A stretch of 64,000 nt of DNA, taken from Richelia intracellularis HH01 (GTDB lineage: Bacteria; Cyanobacteriota; Cyanobacteriia; Cyanobacteriales; Nostocaceae). This document shows positions 40,472 to 51,423 of this stretch, one piece after another. The translations under genes and the position numbers were made by a program. Within the stretch, counting starts at the first letter, position 1; each line of letters begins with the position of its first letter. The DNA lies in assembly GCF_000350105.1 (NCBI RefSeq), contig NZ_CAIY01000027.1, forward strand, positions 124,001 through 188,000. Direction: 5' to 3'. The notes under the pieces are model-generated. The model saw nothing but the letters and a program-made list of their open reading frames with translations. It was not told where the DNA came from and searched no databases.

Positions 40472-41161
40472 GTGAAAAAGTTTGCCATTGCAGCCAGTAA
40501 TATTCAAATGACGTACAAATCTGGTTCTGCGAGTTTTGTGGCACTGAAGGATATTGACTTGAGTGTTCCTTTGGGTGGAATTCAACTATTAATGGGACCG
40601 TCAGGTTCTGGCAAAACTACTTTGCTATCTATTTTAGCCGGAATATTAACTCCTACAAGTGGTGTTGTTCATTTACTAGGTCAAGATATTACTAAAATGT
40701 CAAGTGGAAATTTATCAAAATTTCGCTTGGAAAACGTAGGGTTCATATTTCAGGGTTTTAATCTTTTCCCTGCTTTAACTGCAGCAGAAAATATAGAAGT
40801 TGCTTTAAGTCTTAAAGGGATTAGAGGTAGAAAAGCACGGCAAGAATCCCTCGATTTATTAACAAAGGTTGGTTTAGCTATTAAAGCAGACACCCTGCCT
40901 CGCAACCTATCAGGAGGACAAAAACAAAGAATTGCCATTGCCCGCGCTCTGGCAGGTAGTCCCCAACTCATTATGGCTGATGAACCCACGGCTGCTCTTG
41001 ATTCTCACAATGGTCAAATTATTATCGAACTATTATGTGAACTAGCAAAACAAAGGGGGACTACCGTAGTAATAGTCACCCATGATCCTCGAATCAAAGT
41101 TTTTGCCGACTATATAACCCATATGGAAGATGGATTGATTACGAATACCCCCCCTATATGA
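40472..41161 (+). CDS. DevA-like ABC transporter ATPase
   Basis: A single ABC ATPase domain of 229 aa (LolD/MacB/DevA class). Walker A is GPSGSGKTT, the Q-loop is FIFQGFNLFPALTAAENI, the signature LSGGQKQRIAIARAL is intact, and Walker B LIMADEPTAALD is followed by the H-loop VIVTHD. It starts with GTG (40472). It pairs with the DevC-like permease upstream to form an exporter. In this class the ATPase drives movement of the extracytoplasmic domain of the permease. Short hairpins follow the stop (41171-41193 and 41220-41250). Confidence 0.9.
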   Translation: MKKFAIAASNIQMTYKSGSASFVALKDIDLSVPLGGIQLLMGPSGSGKTTLLSILAGILTPTSGVVHLLGQDITKMSSGNLSKFRLENVGFIFQGFNLFPALTAAENIEVALSLKGIRGRKARQESLDLLTKVGLAIKADTLPRNLSGGQKQRIAIARALAGSPQLIMADEPTAALDSHNGQIIIELLCELAKQRGTTVVIVTHDPRIKVFADYITHMEDGLITNTPPI

Positions 41162-42676
41162 TATGTATGGAAGGTATAACTCCTTGATACCTTAAATCAA
41201 TCAAAAACTAGTATCAATATGTAAGTAAAGCAGCGGGTGTTTTACTTACAGCCAGTGTTGACAAGTGTAGATTATGTAGGACAAACTAACTTATAGGTTG
41301 TGATGCCCCAGGATACCAGTATAACTGAATTCATAAATTCAATAAATTCTATATAATAAACACTACATGTAAACTGCCAAAGGTACTCTTCCAGTAGTAC
41401 ATCATTATTGAGTTTGCACAAATCACGGTAACCTAATACCCACAAATATTAATTATTCTATATAAATAGAAATATTAGCTACTTATTTATGCTACTAGGA
41501 TTAAATAGTTTTATAGTAAATTTCTCACTAATGAGGCGACTATTCTAAATAGACTAGAAATTTACTTATTGGAGGGTATGATAAAACTTTTCAAATTATC
41601 AGTCCGAGTTTAGTATCAAAAACTATACTAGTTAAGGATAGAGTAATAGAAGGCAAATTTTGGAGTTTGAATATTATTTGGTTTAAAAGAGCACATCTCC
41701 AGGAACTATAAACCGGGTAAATTGATAATACAAGTATTTTTTATAGTAAGGTTTATACCCTCTCAACTGAAATCGCAATAAATTTGACACAAAGTAAAAA
41801 CTTATTAGTAATAGTATCACAGGTAAATCAGTCTGTCTTCAAGGCCGTGTAATAAAATGATTAATATTGGTGAATAAATCAGATACTACAGGTCAACTTT
41901 TTCCCTAACTATTATGTAATGTCAAGAAATATTAAGAAGCGAAAAATACCAGATATAGCAAATTGGCATAGTCTTCAGAAAATGCAAAGAGAATAATAAG
42001 TTACTAAATAATGTTAAATATTCAGCGGGCATAAAACCAAAACTGACTAATGTGGCCAATGACAGAATTTTATAGGAGAGCCTTTGAAGGTTGACTACTC
42101 GACTTTAGATAAAAATAAGGGAGGCAACTATCATACAGGTATTTTCGGGAACAAATTATTTTAATAATAAAATGATACCCTTATTCAAAACAAATACCTA
42201 ACGAAACATATAAAAAGTTCCCAACTTTTGCGATTCAAATTACATTGAAACTTGAAGAATATGATTAAGAAACATATGTATATCTGGCTCAAAGTATCTG
42301 GAGAAAGTAAAATAAATTACTGTTCACATGTCTCTAATCTGATGTAGCATCTCCACATAATTAAGTATTAAACATGAGGTATGAATATATTTGATAGCAG
42401 CATCAAATGGGTTCTAAAAGTAAATGTAGTTGTAAAATCTAAGCTTAAACCCTAAGTTATTATCATAATGACTATAATACAAATTGAGAAGACTCGATGC
42501 CTAAAAAGTTAAATTAAAATCGACTGGCAAAAAATAATAGAGATATATTCTGACTAGATGAAAATTATTAGTGAAAGATATTATATCAATCCTTTTCTGG
42601 TAGATCCAGTCTGAAATCTGACTTTTTATATTGGCAATAAGACTCAACACATGAAAAAGATATCTGAATAATAGCA
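41162..42676. other. 1.5-kb gap
   Basis: Apart from the two hairpins behind the devA-like gene nothing was recognised. Confidence 0.6.
41171..41193 (+). terminator. hairpin after devA-like gene
   Basis: 7-bp perfect arms with a 9-base loop, 9 bases after the stop. A second 10-bp-arm hairpin (41220-41250) follows. Neither has a strong T-run. Confidence 0.35.
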
Positions 42677-43272
42677 ATGCGAACTATTATAAAAAACATA
42701 CATAGCCAGCCATCAAGGACAAGCAATAACCATTATTTTCCTTCTGTCCCACTCTCTATTTATCGAGAGTTGGTAGCAGAATTACAAACAACTCAAGGTA
42801 AATTAGAGGCCCTGATTATCAGAAATCATAAAATAACTGAAGAGAACAAGATTTTACGACAGGAAATAGATAAAGTTATCCGGTTGGGATTTCAACTACA
42901 ACAGCGGATTAATATTCATCAGCAAAACAAAAGCTCAAATAACCCAGAGAGTTTTCCTAGACAGTGGCAAGAAAAACCATCGACCCAAAAATCTCCTAAA
43001 CCCCCAACAAAAAAATACACAATATCCCTACTGCTAAACCCCAAGAATATGACTATTCCTCTGACTTTATTTCCCCTATAATCAGAAAAACAGTATTATC
43101 CTCAAAACCATTAACTGTTGAGGATCAGAAGTTTTCTCATTATTCAACTAGTAGTAAAAATGACACTATTAGTAATTGGCGTTTGTTTTTTTGTGTATTG
43201 TTAATTGTAATTGCAGGTTTCAGCGCGGGATATATAATTGTTAGACCTCTATTCCAAATTAACTATCGTTAG
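42677..43272 (+). pseudogene. Coiled-coil tail-anchored membrane protein gene with poly(A) frameshift
   Basis: The first frame (42677-43081, 134 aa) contains VPLSIYRELVAELQTTQGKLEALI and a ~50-residue coiled coil, then a Lys/Pro/Gln-rich linker. It breaks at a run of seven A's (43009-43015). From there the +1-A frame runs uninterrupted to a stop at 43270-43272 and encodes an acidic linker (AKPQEYDYSSDF). That frame ends in a C-terminal membrane helix (WRLFFCVLLIVIAGFSAGYIIV). With eight A's the gene reads through as a 198-aa cytoplasmic coiled-coil protein with a membrane tail. I take the joined form as the real gene, either truly broken, rescued by slippage, or miscounted in sequencing. The coil resembles small divisome/septum-associated proteins of filamentous cyanobacteria, but I recognise no named family. 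Confidence 0.75.
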
Positions 43273-44135
43273 ATATATAAAAATAGAGGAGTCTTGATAT
43301 ATATATGTTTTACCATAGGTAGGTAAGGGTGATTAACCTTTATTCTATGCTTTACTTAGGTGTTTTTTATGGTGAACAAGTTACAAAAAGGCTAAATATT
43401 TCTCGATATTATATTAACAATGCTAAAGATAAATAATTTCTAGTTAGATATCTTAGCTATTAAAGTTACTCTTGTAGTTAAATCTCCATAGAATTTGACT
43501 ACGGTATAGTTATCTTTCCCTGAGTTACTAGTGAAATTTACTGATTCATTAGTGAATTAAGTTATACTTAGGCTGTGTTTTGTTCTCTTCAAAGGATTGA
43601 AAATACTCATTTCTCTTATAATCTGCGGGTGACTTTGCTAAAAGCACTGCTCTCAGGAAAGTTTTGACTATCTGTTACATATAAAAATAAGCAAAATTTT
43701 TTAGTTTTAATAGTTTATAAAAATTATTTAGCCAATAATAAAAACGTAAAATATGCACACTACTATACTAGGCCAATAGTAAAATGAAAAGGCAATTCAC
43801 AAATATTCCTCAAGGTCTTATAAGGTTGGGTTCAGAATGATTTACATTGTTATTCAGTATGATTGATAATTCACTGGGCTAGTTGTAGCCAAACTTACAT
43901 AACATATTTGATATTTACTTTATAAATCATTTTGATAATGATAACTTGAGTTCTGGCAATCCCATAATTAACAACCCAAAGTTTGGGGCTTTGAAATTAT
44001 TGTGATAAGAGATTTATGGAACTCAAAATAGAACATACAATTCCTGTATTAGTCTATCCACTATAGTCTTAGATGGAAAATACTGGCTGGTTCTATACCC
44101 ATGATGCTAGTATAAATCTCATTATCAACACAGAT

Positions 44136-44149
44136 GTAATATTTAGTAC
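44136..44149 (+). promoter_or_regulatory. candidate NtcA binding site upstream of glnB
   Basis: GTA-N8-TAC, the exact NtcA consensus, 302 bp before the glnB start. A TAN3T -10 box at the usual 20-24 base distance is not evident (TACCTT at 44165-44170 is closer). glnB is NtcA-influenced in Anabaena, which supports the site, but chance occurrence in AT-rich DNA is possible. Confidence 0.4.
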
Positions 44150-44258
44150 ATACTTGTGAGTAATTACCTTGCTGTTTGAACGATAATTCATCTATTTTTT
44201 GGCAATACGAATGCCAATACTGAAACCTTTATGGGAAAGTGGTTAGGGTGTTTTAATG

Positions 44259-44302
44259 TCAACTGCATTTATCACTATTAGTATAGTGATAAATGCAGTT
44301 GA
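44259..44302. repeat. perfect inverted repeat, 20-bp arms, 4-base loop, in glnB upstream region
   Basis: The arms 44259-44278 and 44283-44302 are exact reverse complements. The repeat lies between the NtcA-type motif and the glnB start (150 bp before it), so if the NtcA-linked promoter is used the hairpin lies in the glnB leader. No T-run follows. Confidence 0.95.
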
Positions 44303-44388
44303 TGATACTGAGGATTTTTTTGCTAAAAAGCCAGAGTTTTTGCCATTTAAGAAGAAGCAAGTTATTAATTTTGGGTAAATTAGAGTAA

Positions 44389-44790
<402 letters not shown>

Positions 44791-44834
44791 TTATATACTG
44801 GATAATAAGATTATTCATCCTGACTCATATTACC

Positions 44835-45428
44835 TCATTGTCTTGATTCATTATAGACATTTAATTTATTCAATTGGGGTAATAAAGCTGTAAATGCCTT
44901 TCCCCGATGACTTGTAACTCTTTTGAGTTCAGGAGACATTTCCGCAAAAGTTAGTAGTTTTTCCGGAATGTAAAAAATGGGGTCGTAGCCAAATCCACCC
45001 TTACCACTAGGCCTGTGGAGGATTTCTCCAGAACAAAACCCTTCTGATTTTAATGCAATTACACCATCTGGGCGAGCAAGCGCAATTGTGCAAACAAATT
45101 GTGCTTGACGATTGGTTTGATTCTCTAACTCTCCTAATAGACGCTCAATACGAGCGCTATCCGTTTCGGCATAACGAGCAGAATATATCCCTGGTAGACC
45201 ATTGAGGGCATCTACAACTAAGCCAGAATCATCTGCAATTGCCCATTCTCCCATTGATAATGCCACTTGAGAGGCTTTTAACTGGGCATTTGCCATAAAT
45301 GTATTACCTGTTTCTTCTATCTCTATTCCTAGCGGTTTCGGAATTAATTCCCAACGGGGGTCGTCTAAATATGCTTGTATTTCTTTGAATTTCCTTGAAT
45401 TGCTAGTAGCGACAACAAGTACTGTCAT
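44835..45428 (-). CDS. rdgB: RdgB/HAM1 XTP/dITP pyrophosphatase
   Basis: The enzyme removes non-canonical purine triphosphates (dITP, XTP), preventing their incorporation into DNA. At 197 aa it is full length. The N-terminal VVATSNSRKFKEI (substrate loop), IADDSGLVVDALNGLPGIYSARYA, KGGFGYDPIFYIPE and VTSHRGKAF motifs are intact. It is separated by 391 bp from the phosphohexomutase gene upstream on the same strand. Confidence 0.95.
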   Translation of the reverse strand: MTVLVVATSNSRKFKEIQAYLDDPRWELIPKPLGIEIEETGNTFMANAQLKASQVALSMGEWAIADDSGLVVDALNGLPGIYSARYAETDSARIERLLGELENQTNRQAQFVCTIALARPDGVIALKSEGFCSGEILHRPSGKGGFGYDPIFYIPEKLLTFAEMSPELKRVTSHRGKAFTALLPQLNKLNVYNESRQ

Positions 45429-45819
45429 AAAAGTTGCGATATATAAATTATGGTTCTTTTAAAGTATTCAAATTCTAACCCTGACAATACACTAACTTAG
45501 GTAATAAGAAAGGATACTGCAGAAAAATTAAGAATGTAGAATAAGGGGGTATAATTCTAAAATTGATAAGGGTTCAAGTTTAAATTTGAGTAACTGCACG
45601 AAGGGGTTTACATGGCATAATTAATCACTGCCTTTACGGAATATTCAAAAAACAAATTCTACAATGTTTTTTATGACAACAAGTTCATATTTAGCCCCAC
45701 AAAACAAGTTCATATTTAGCCCCACAAAAGGAGAGGTTAGTATTGCTCCCCTTTTGTGGGGCTAAATATGAACTCTATCCTGCTGAATCATTATCAGATC
45801 GTATCCTTTTTGGCTGTCT
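45429..45819. other. 391-bp gap with tandem plus inverted repeat
   Basis: Between rdgB and the phosphohexomutase gene. Its right half is occupied by the repeat structure at 45681-45774. The rest shows nothing. Confidence 0.6.
45681..45774 (-). terminator. tandem 25-bp repeat plus inverted copy behind the phosphohexomutase gene
   Basis: A 25-bp unit occurs twice in tandem (45681-45705 and 45706-45730, one base different), followed after 20 bases by a 24-bp reverse-complement copy (45751-45774). Either direct copy can pair with the inverted one, giving alternative long hairpins 45-140 nt after the stop (45820) of the minus-strand gene. It could act as a terminator, but the duplicated arm is unusual. 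Confidence 0.8.
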
Positions 45820-47256
45820 CTACTCTGCCCACTGTTTTACCCAAGCCAAGTTTGCATGTACTTGCTCAAGGGTAGGAGCTTCACAGTATAGCCGTAAAAC
45901 AGGTTCAGTACCACTGAAGCGAATCATCAACCAGCTTGTATCTTGCAAACGGAATTTATAACCATCAATTATTTGACAATCAATAACTGGCTTACCAGCA
46001 ATGTTGTTTAATGGGTAAGTTTGTAATTGCGTTAAGAGTCGGGCTCGTACTTCCATACTTGCAAGGGGTAAATCGATGCGATCATATGCGGAAACAAAAT
46101 CCGTTTGTAACTGCAATTGGCGGTAGTATTCCCCCAAATTCAAACCCGACTCCACAACTGCTTCTAGTATGTATAAGGCTGATAATAATGCATCCCTTTC
46201 AGGAATATGGTTTCCATAGCCAATTCCTCCTGATTCCTCACCTCCCAACAGCACCTGTGCGGTTAACATTCTATCGGTAATATATTTGTATCCCACAGGT
46301 GTTTCAAATACAGATAGATTATTTAATGCAGCAACACGGGGAATTAAGTCAGAACCGCTGACAGTTTTTACTACCTCCCCGCTAAAATTCCGTCTTTTTG
46401 TCAAGTGATCAATTAAAATAGGGATTAATATTTGAGAACTGAGAAAATTTGCATCTCCATCAACAGCAGCAATACGATCACAATCCCCATCAAATACCAA
46501 GCCCACTGTTAACCCTGTAGATTGCTCGTGCTGATAATTCTTCATAGTCTGGATAAAGTAAGATAGATACTTTGGCAGGGGTTCTGGAGCACCACCTTCA
46601 AAAGTTGGATCACGATTACTATTTATTTCTTTAACTCCTTTTCCTAGAAGTCTTTCCAAACCACCAGCGGCTGCACCATGCATCACATCTGCAAACAGGG
46701 TCAACTTACCAGAAGCAATAACTGAACGAATCTTGGCAATATCCACCTTACTCTCTAATTCTGCACAATAATTATGCCAAGAATTAAAGTATTCTATTTT
46801 GCCTGGCTCCTCCGCTTGAGGAATTTCTTCGTTCAATGATCTTTCAATTTCCCGAGTAACTTCTGGAGGAACTGAACCACCAAAGGCACTCTTAACTTTT
46901 AATCCAGAATATTTACCTGGATTGTGACTAGCGGTAATAACCAAAGCCCCCAAAGCATTTTCTTGTTTTGCAGCCCAACTAAAGGCTGGTGTTGGGGCAT
47001 AGGTTTGGCTAAATAAGACGTCAAACCCAGCTGCAGAAATAGCTTCAGAGACTTTAGCAGCAAAGTCTTCCGCCATAAACCGGCGATCGTAACCGACAAC
47101 AATTTTACGGTTGCCTACTTGCTCTCCGTAGGTATTAAGTAGTACTTTTGCAGCAACTGGTGCAACTACAGCCAAGCGTTCAAAAGTGAACTCATCAGCT
47201 ATTACACCACGCCAACCATCCGTACCAAACTTAATTGAGTTAGCTGCAACTGGCAT
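45820..47256 (-). CDS. Phosphoglucomutase/phosphomannomutase family enzyme
   Basis: An alpha-D-phosphohexomutase of 478 aa. It has the catalytic serine loop LVITASHNPGKYSGLKVKS, the metal-binding loop FDGDCDRIAAVDGD, the sugar-binding GGEESGGIGYGNHIPERD and the phosphate-binding RFSGTEPVLRLY. It interconverts hexose 1- and 6-phosphates for glycogen, nucleotide sugars or cell-wall polysaccharide; Glc versus Man preference cannot be set from the sequence. The N-terminal FGTDGWRGVIADEFT is typical for the short bacterial class. It is monocistronic, with its 5' side facing hetI across 1.5 kb. Confidence 0.93.
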   Translation of the reverse strand: MPVAANSIKFGTDGWRGVIADEFTFERLAVVAPVAAKVLLNTYGEQVGNRKIVVGYDRRFMAEDFAAKVSEAISAAGFDVLFSQTYAPTPAFSWAAKQENALGALVITASHNPGKYSGLKVKSAFGGSVPPEVTREIERSLNEEIPQAEEPGKIEYFNSWHNYCAELESKVDIAKIRSVIASGKLTLFADVMHGAAAGGLERLLGKGVKEINSNRDPTFEGGAPEPLPKYLSYFIQTMKNYQHEQSTGLTVGLVFDGDCDRIAAVDGDANFLSSQILIPILIDHLTKRRNFSGEVVKTVSGSDLIPRVAALNNLSVFETPVGYKYITDRMLTAQVLLGGEESGGIGYGNHIPERDALLSALYILEAVVESGLNLGEYYRQLQLQTDFVSAYDRIDLPLASMEVRARLLTQLQTYPLNNIAGKPVIDCQIIDGYKFRLQDTSWLMIRFSGTEPVLRLYCEAPTLEQVHANLAWVKQWAE

Positions 47257-48721
47257 CGAGATATCTCAACTTTCTAAACAAGTATTTTTGATTTCATAAC
47301 CAATATACCGAACTATTGGATTTATACCTATTAGGTCATATTCAATTTATACTTCAACAGATTAGTTAAATTAAACTAATCATACAATCTTAGCCTTTTA
47401 TTAAAGAATTTGGTAGATAAATAATAATAACAAGTAATAATTATAAATAGCACTCATTAATGAGTGCTATTTATAATTATTTTAAAAATAAATGTAATTA
47501 TAGAAGTTAGACTTCAAAATAGAGATATTAGGAAATAGCTCTAGCAGCTATTATGATGGAAGTAAGTCTATATATCTACTATATCGAAAGGATTATTTAT
47601 TTAAAATAGGAGTTAAGGTCTTGGAAAAAAAATAAAAAGCAAGAATAAAGAAGTGATAATTCTCTGAATGCTAATTTTTAATTATATCTTGAAGTACTAC
47701 AATAATTCTATATTATAAACTTACCTATTGTAGAGTAATTAGGCACAATCATTTATGCCAGAAAATTAAATTAACAACTTCCATTTATTACCTTGAAGAT
47801 GTACTTTTAACCATCCTGATCTTTTATCTTAGTTATGTAAATATCAAATAGATAATACAAGTATTTATTGATATTTTACTAATTTTTATTAGCCTATCCA
47901 TAAAGCATTATGACTTCTATTTTTATCAGAAAAGCTAATTGTTGAATAGATTTTGAACAGGTAATTAAAATATATAGCTATTTTGGATAAATTAATTATT
48001 GCCTGAAATTCTATTTTTATAGATTCATTTTTATATGATTGATTATCCTTTAGCGCACATTTTTCTTGTTATTTTGATAGTATTTTACTATCTGTGCCAA
48101 TATTAATAACTATATTTACCATTTACCCCTGTTCAATATATTCTGACATTTAATCACCTATTTTTGGATTTAGATAGTCTTATTCTATATCTGTAATATT
48201 TCCTAAAATATGTTGGTCTTTCCATTGCTCTAATATCTTGAATCTAAAAAAACAAAATCCTAATCAATCATCTTTCTGTTTCTTATAGCCTGAATAGTAC
48301 TATGCATAGTCTTAATAATTTAAAAATACTGACAAGTAGACTACCAGAGAAAAAATACAAAGTTGTATAATACTTATAAGGTAAAATTATTTTTTATTTG
48401 TCCAAGACATTATTGATTTACTAATATAAATATTACCTTTTGTTTCTTTGCACACAGTTATATACATACTAATAACAGTGAGAAAGTAATATCGATAAAA
48501 AAATAGCGGTCTTTTCTTTTCTTAGTAATCCAAGTAAAAATTAAAAAATATTTACCTTCCTCAAAAAAAGTTTCAACTGTAACATATTCCTTACAAATAT
48601 TTTGGGAGGGATAATTACGAGAGGAAAAATAAAGTAGATTTAGGAAAATCTATCTTACCAAATATCCCTTCCAATCCAGATACCCAGAATCGATATTTTT
48701 GCCAACAAAACAAGCCAAATC
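47257..48721. other. 1.5-kb divergent gap upstream of hetI
   Basis: Very AT-rich. It holds the 46-bp palindrome at 47436-47481. No hetN fragment or other gene was recognised in it. Confidence 0.6.
47436..47481. repeat. 46-bp perfect palindrome
   Basis: Each base from 47436 to 47458 pairs with 47459-47481. It lies between two outward-reading genes (180 bp from the phosphohexomutase start and 1.2 kb from hetI), so no visible gene ends here. T/A-rich flanks. Confidence 0.95.
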
Positions 48722-49441
48722 ATGACTGTTATTAATCCTAAATGGATACCTGTGCCAACAGATTTGACATTATTATCGGATGATGTTCACATTTGGCGAA
48801 TTCACCTCGACTTGCCAGAAGCAGAACTTCGAAACTTACGTCGAACCTTGTCTGAAGACGAAATTACCCGTGCAGATAGATTTTATCAAAAGTTACATAG
48901 ACATCGCTTTATTGCTGGCCGGGGCCTTTTACGAAGTATATTAGCTAATTATTTAGATATCGAATCTAATCAGGTACAGTTTGAATATGAACCATTGGGA
49001 AAACCCAAGTTAGTAGATATTTATGGTGAAAAGCAATTAAGTTTTAACTTATCTCATTCTCAGGGTTTAGCATTATGTGTAGTTAGTTACGATCGTACTT
49101 TAGGTATAGATTTAGAGTATATTCGCCCCATGTCTGACTTACTTTCTCTTGCAAAGCAGTTTTTTGCTCCTTCAGAATATAGTTTAATTCAGTCTCTCCC
49201 TCCACAACAAAAGCAAGAAATGTTCTTCCGTTATTGGACTTGTAAGGAAGCTTACTTAAAAGCTACTGGGGTGGGTTTATCCAAGTTAAGGGAAATAGAG
49301 ATTAACATTGGGATGAAAGACTCAGCAGAATTAAACAATAGTCCTAATTGGCATTTAATAGAAATCAAGCCAGGTGATAATTTTGTTGCTTCGATGGCAG
49401 TGAATGGTTTCGATTGGCAAATTAAATATTGGCAATATTAA
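48722..49441 (+). CDS. hetI: HetI, 4'-phosphopantetheinyl transferase
   Basis: A Sfp-type transferase of 239 aa that attaches phosphopantetheine from CoA to acyl carrier domains, here most likely those of the adjacent heterocyst glycolipid synthase and of fatty acid synthesis. The N-terminal RADRFYQKLHRHRFIAGRGLLR block is present. SFNLSHSQGLALC and GIDLEYIRP (Mg2+-binding Asp) and WTCKEAYLKATGVGL (catalytic Glu/Lys) are intact. Position and orientation (convergent to hetM) match Anabaena PCC 7120 except that hetN is missing between them. A hairpin (49488-49525) follows the stop. Confidence 0.95.
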   Translation: MTVINPKWIPVPTDLTLLSDDVHIWRIHLDLPEAELRNLRRTLSEDEITRADRFYQKLHRHRFIAGRGLLRSILANYLDIESNQVQFEYEPLGKPKLVDIYGEKQLSFNLSHSQGLALCVVSYDRTLGIDLEYIRPMSDLLSLAKQFFAPSEYSLIQSLPPQQKQEMFFRYWTCKEAYLKATGVGLSKLREIEINIGMKDSAELNNSPNWHLIEIKPGDNFVASMAVNGFDWQIKYWQY

Positions 49442-49903
49442 CAGTTGAGGGTTGATATTGACTTAAATTAGTCTAATTTCTGTGTATAGAATCCCGACTT
49501 TTAATATCGTAAAAGTCGGGATTCTGAGGCTTGCATGATTTTGTTTATTTTGTTTGCTTATTAAAACCTAGTAGATATTCTTAGTATGTTATTTATTTTT
49601 CCATTTATTAAGGTTTGTTAGACTTTTATAATGGAAAATTAATATGCAAATAGCCTTCCCAAAAATCAGCCTGCATAATTAAAAAAAATGCTGATATATT
49701 CATCATTATTTATAGTGAATTTATACTGTTAATTGAAACCGAAAAGCTGTATTTATTTTCAAAATACAGCCGGGTATATCTCACCTGTTAGCAAAATGGA
49801 AATCAAATATGTGATAAAATAAGTTATATCTTAAGTAGTTTTAAAATAAAACCACTAAGTATTTGTTACTTTACCCATATCATAGTAAAAGTACAATAAA
49901 ATA
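49442..49903. other. 462-bp gap where hetN lies in Anabaena
   Basis: Holds the hetI hairpin and a second small hairpin (9-bp arms, ~49746-49770). It is too short for hetN (about 0.86 kb), and no short-chain dehydrogenase remnant is seen in any frame. Confidence 0.75.
49488..49525 (+). terminator. perfect inverted repeat (16-bp arms, 6-base loop) after hetI
   Basis: The arms 49488-49503 and 49510-49525 are exact reverse complements, 46 bases after the hetI stop. No T-run follows. The position fits a (possibly two-way) terminator between the convergent hetI and hetM genes. Confidence 0.65.
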
Positions 49904-51421
49904 TTAAGCTGCACCTAAAAAACCATTCTGAATCAAGAATGCAGAATAAGTCATCAACAATTCAGAATCCAAAGGAGGACATACAATCCCGCTACCTGCG
50001 AGAGCATTTAATGTCTCTTCACAACTTATTTTTGGTCTTCTGGATTGTAAGTATAAATCAGGGATAGTGATTTGCTCATCAGACCACCTTTCTAGTAGGA
50101 AAGGGCGTAAAGTGTACAGTGGATTGTCAGGAGAAGATAGATTATTAATTAATCTTGCTTGCCATTCTTCGTAAGGAATCTTCTCTACTGGAAAACCCAT
50201 GGAATTAATCCAATCTACCAGATGGCTGAGAGGTTTAGGCTGAGGATGTTGTAAGTGGGAAGCTTTACCAATAAATTCTTCTTGCTGGGATAGATAAACA
50301 ATTGCCTTACTAACATAATCTACTGGAGATGCATCTAATATATAATCCACATCAGGGAAGCATCCCATTTGAATGCAACCTTTTATAAATAAGTTAATAA
50401 AATCACTAGTATTGCACATACCCGTGCAACTATCACCTGCGATTAGAGGAGGTCTATGAATAGTAATAGGAATTCCACGACTACCGGCCAATTTTACAAG
50501 CTTTTCGGCCACCCATTTGGTTTGGGAATAACCAAGAAATATGCCCTCCCAATTTTTGAATTCATCATTCTCCCTAACAATTTTACCAGCATATGCAGAT
50601 GACTCAAACACCGCAACGCTAGAGATATAGTGTACTGCTTTGAGTTTGAATAGGCTTGCCATCCTTAGGACCTCTTGAGTTCCCAAGACATTGGGTGCTT
50701 TAAGTGCAGAGTAAGGATAAACATAGTTGAGCATAGCACCACTATGATAAATAGTATCAATATTCGCTGCCAGCATCTCAAAGCCTTCTTGACTAATTCC
50801 CAGGTAGGGCAGGGATAAATCCCCTAATACAGGTATTATTCGCGACTCAAATTTCTCTTCCCACAATGCATAAGATTTTAAGTTCAGTTGTAATTTTTGC
50901 TTTCCAGCATTAATATCATCTGCTCGTACCAAACAGTAGATGTCTGCATTAGTTTGCCGCAACAATTCGTAGATGATAAAAGCACCTAAAAATCCTGTTC
51001 CCCCTGTTAAGAAGATATTATCGACTTTTCCAGCAAATCGGGAGGATTGAGAAGGGGGGACAATAGTAGGTTCTAGAAATATTTCTGCATTTAGATCTAG
51101 ATCTGTCGATTCTCGAATAATTGATTTGGTTTGACCATTATGTATTATCCCTGCATTAATCTCTGCTGACTCTTCTGCTAAACGTTGGGATAACATGGCA
51201 ATATTAGGATAATGCCACAACAGTGTAGGAGATATTTCAAACCCCAATATTTTCTCGGTTTTTGTTACCAACAACATTGCCTGGGTCGAATCCAAGCCAT
51301 ACTCTTCCAAAGGTTGTTGAATATCGATTTCTTCAATTTTTACTTGTAATGCTGATGCTAAATTAGAACATAACCAGTCTTGAATTTCTGAATGGGTATA
51401 GGCTTGTTTTATAGCCATCAT
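49904..51421 (-). CDS. hglB: HglB/HetM, ACP-thioester reductase
   Basis: The 505 aa match HetM (506 aa in Anabaena). An N-terminal acyl carrier domain (~10-90) carries the phosphopantetheine serine in [14 protein letters not shown]-terminal NAD(P)-dependent thioester reductase (~135-505) has the Rossmann motif [20 protein letters not shown] and the extended SDR catalytic [11 protein letters not shown]. It is thought to release the finished chain as an aldehyde or alcohol for the heterocyst glycolipid layer. It lies 2 bp behind hglA and is clearly in the same operon. Confidence 0.95.
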   Translation of the reverse strand: MMAIKQAYTHSEIQDWLCSNLASALQVKIEEIDIQQPLEEYGLDSTQAMLLVTKTEKILGFEISPTLLWHYPNIAMLSQRLAEESAEINAGIIHNGQTKSIIRESTDLDLNAEIFLEPTIVPPSQSSRFAGKVDNIFLTGGTGFLGAFIIYELLRQTNADIYCLVRADDINAGKQKLQLNLKSYALWEEKFESRIIPVLGDLSLPYLGISQEGFEMLAANIDTIYHSGAMLNYVYPYSALKAPNVLGTQEVLRMASLFKLKAVHYISSVAVFESSAYAGKIVRENDEFKNWEGIFLGYSQTKWVAEKLVKLAGSRGIPITIHRPPLIAGDSCTGMCNTSDFINLFIKGCIQMGCFPDVDYILDASPVDYVSKAIVYLSQQEEFIGKASHLQHPQPKPLSHLVDWINSMGFPVEKIPYEEWQARLINNLSSPDNPLYTLRPFLLERWSDEQITIPDLYLQSRRPKISCEETLNALAGSGIVCPPLDSELLMTYSAFLIQNGFLGAA

Positions 51422-51423
51422 CT

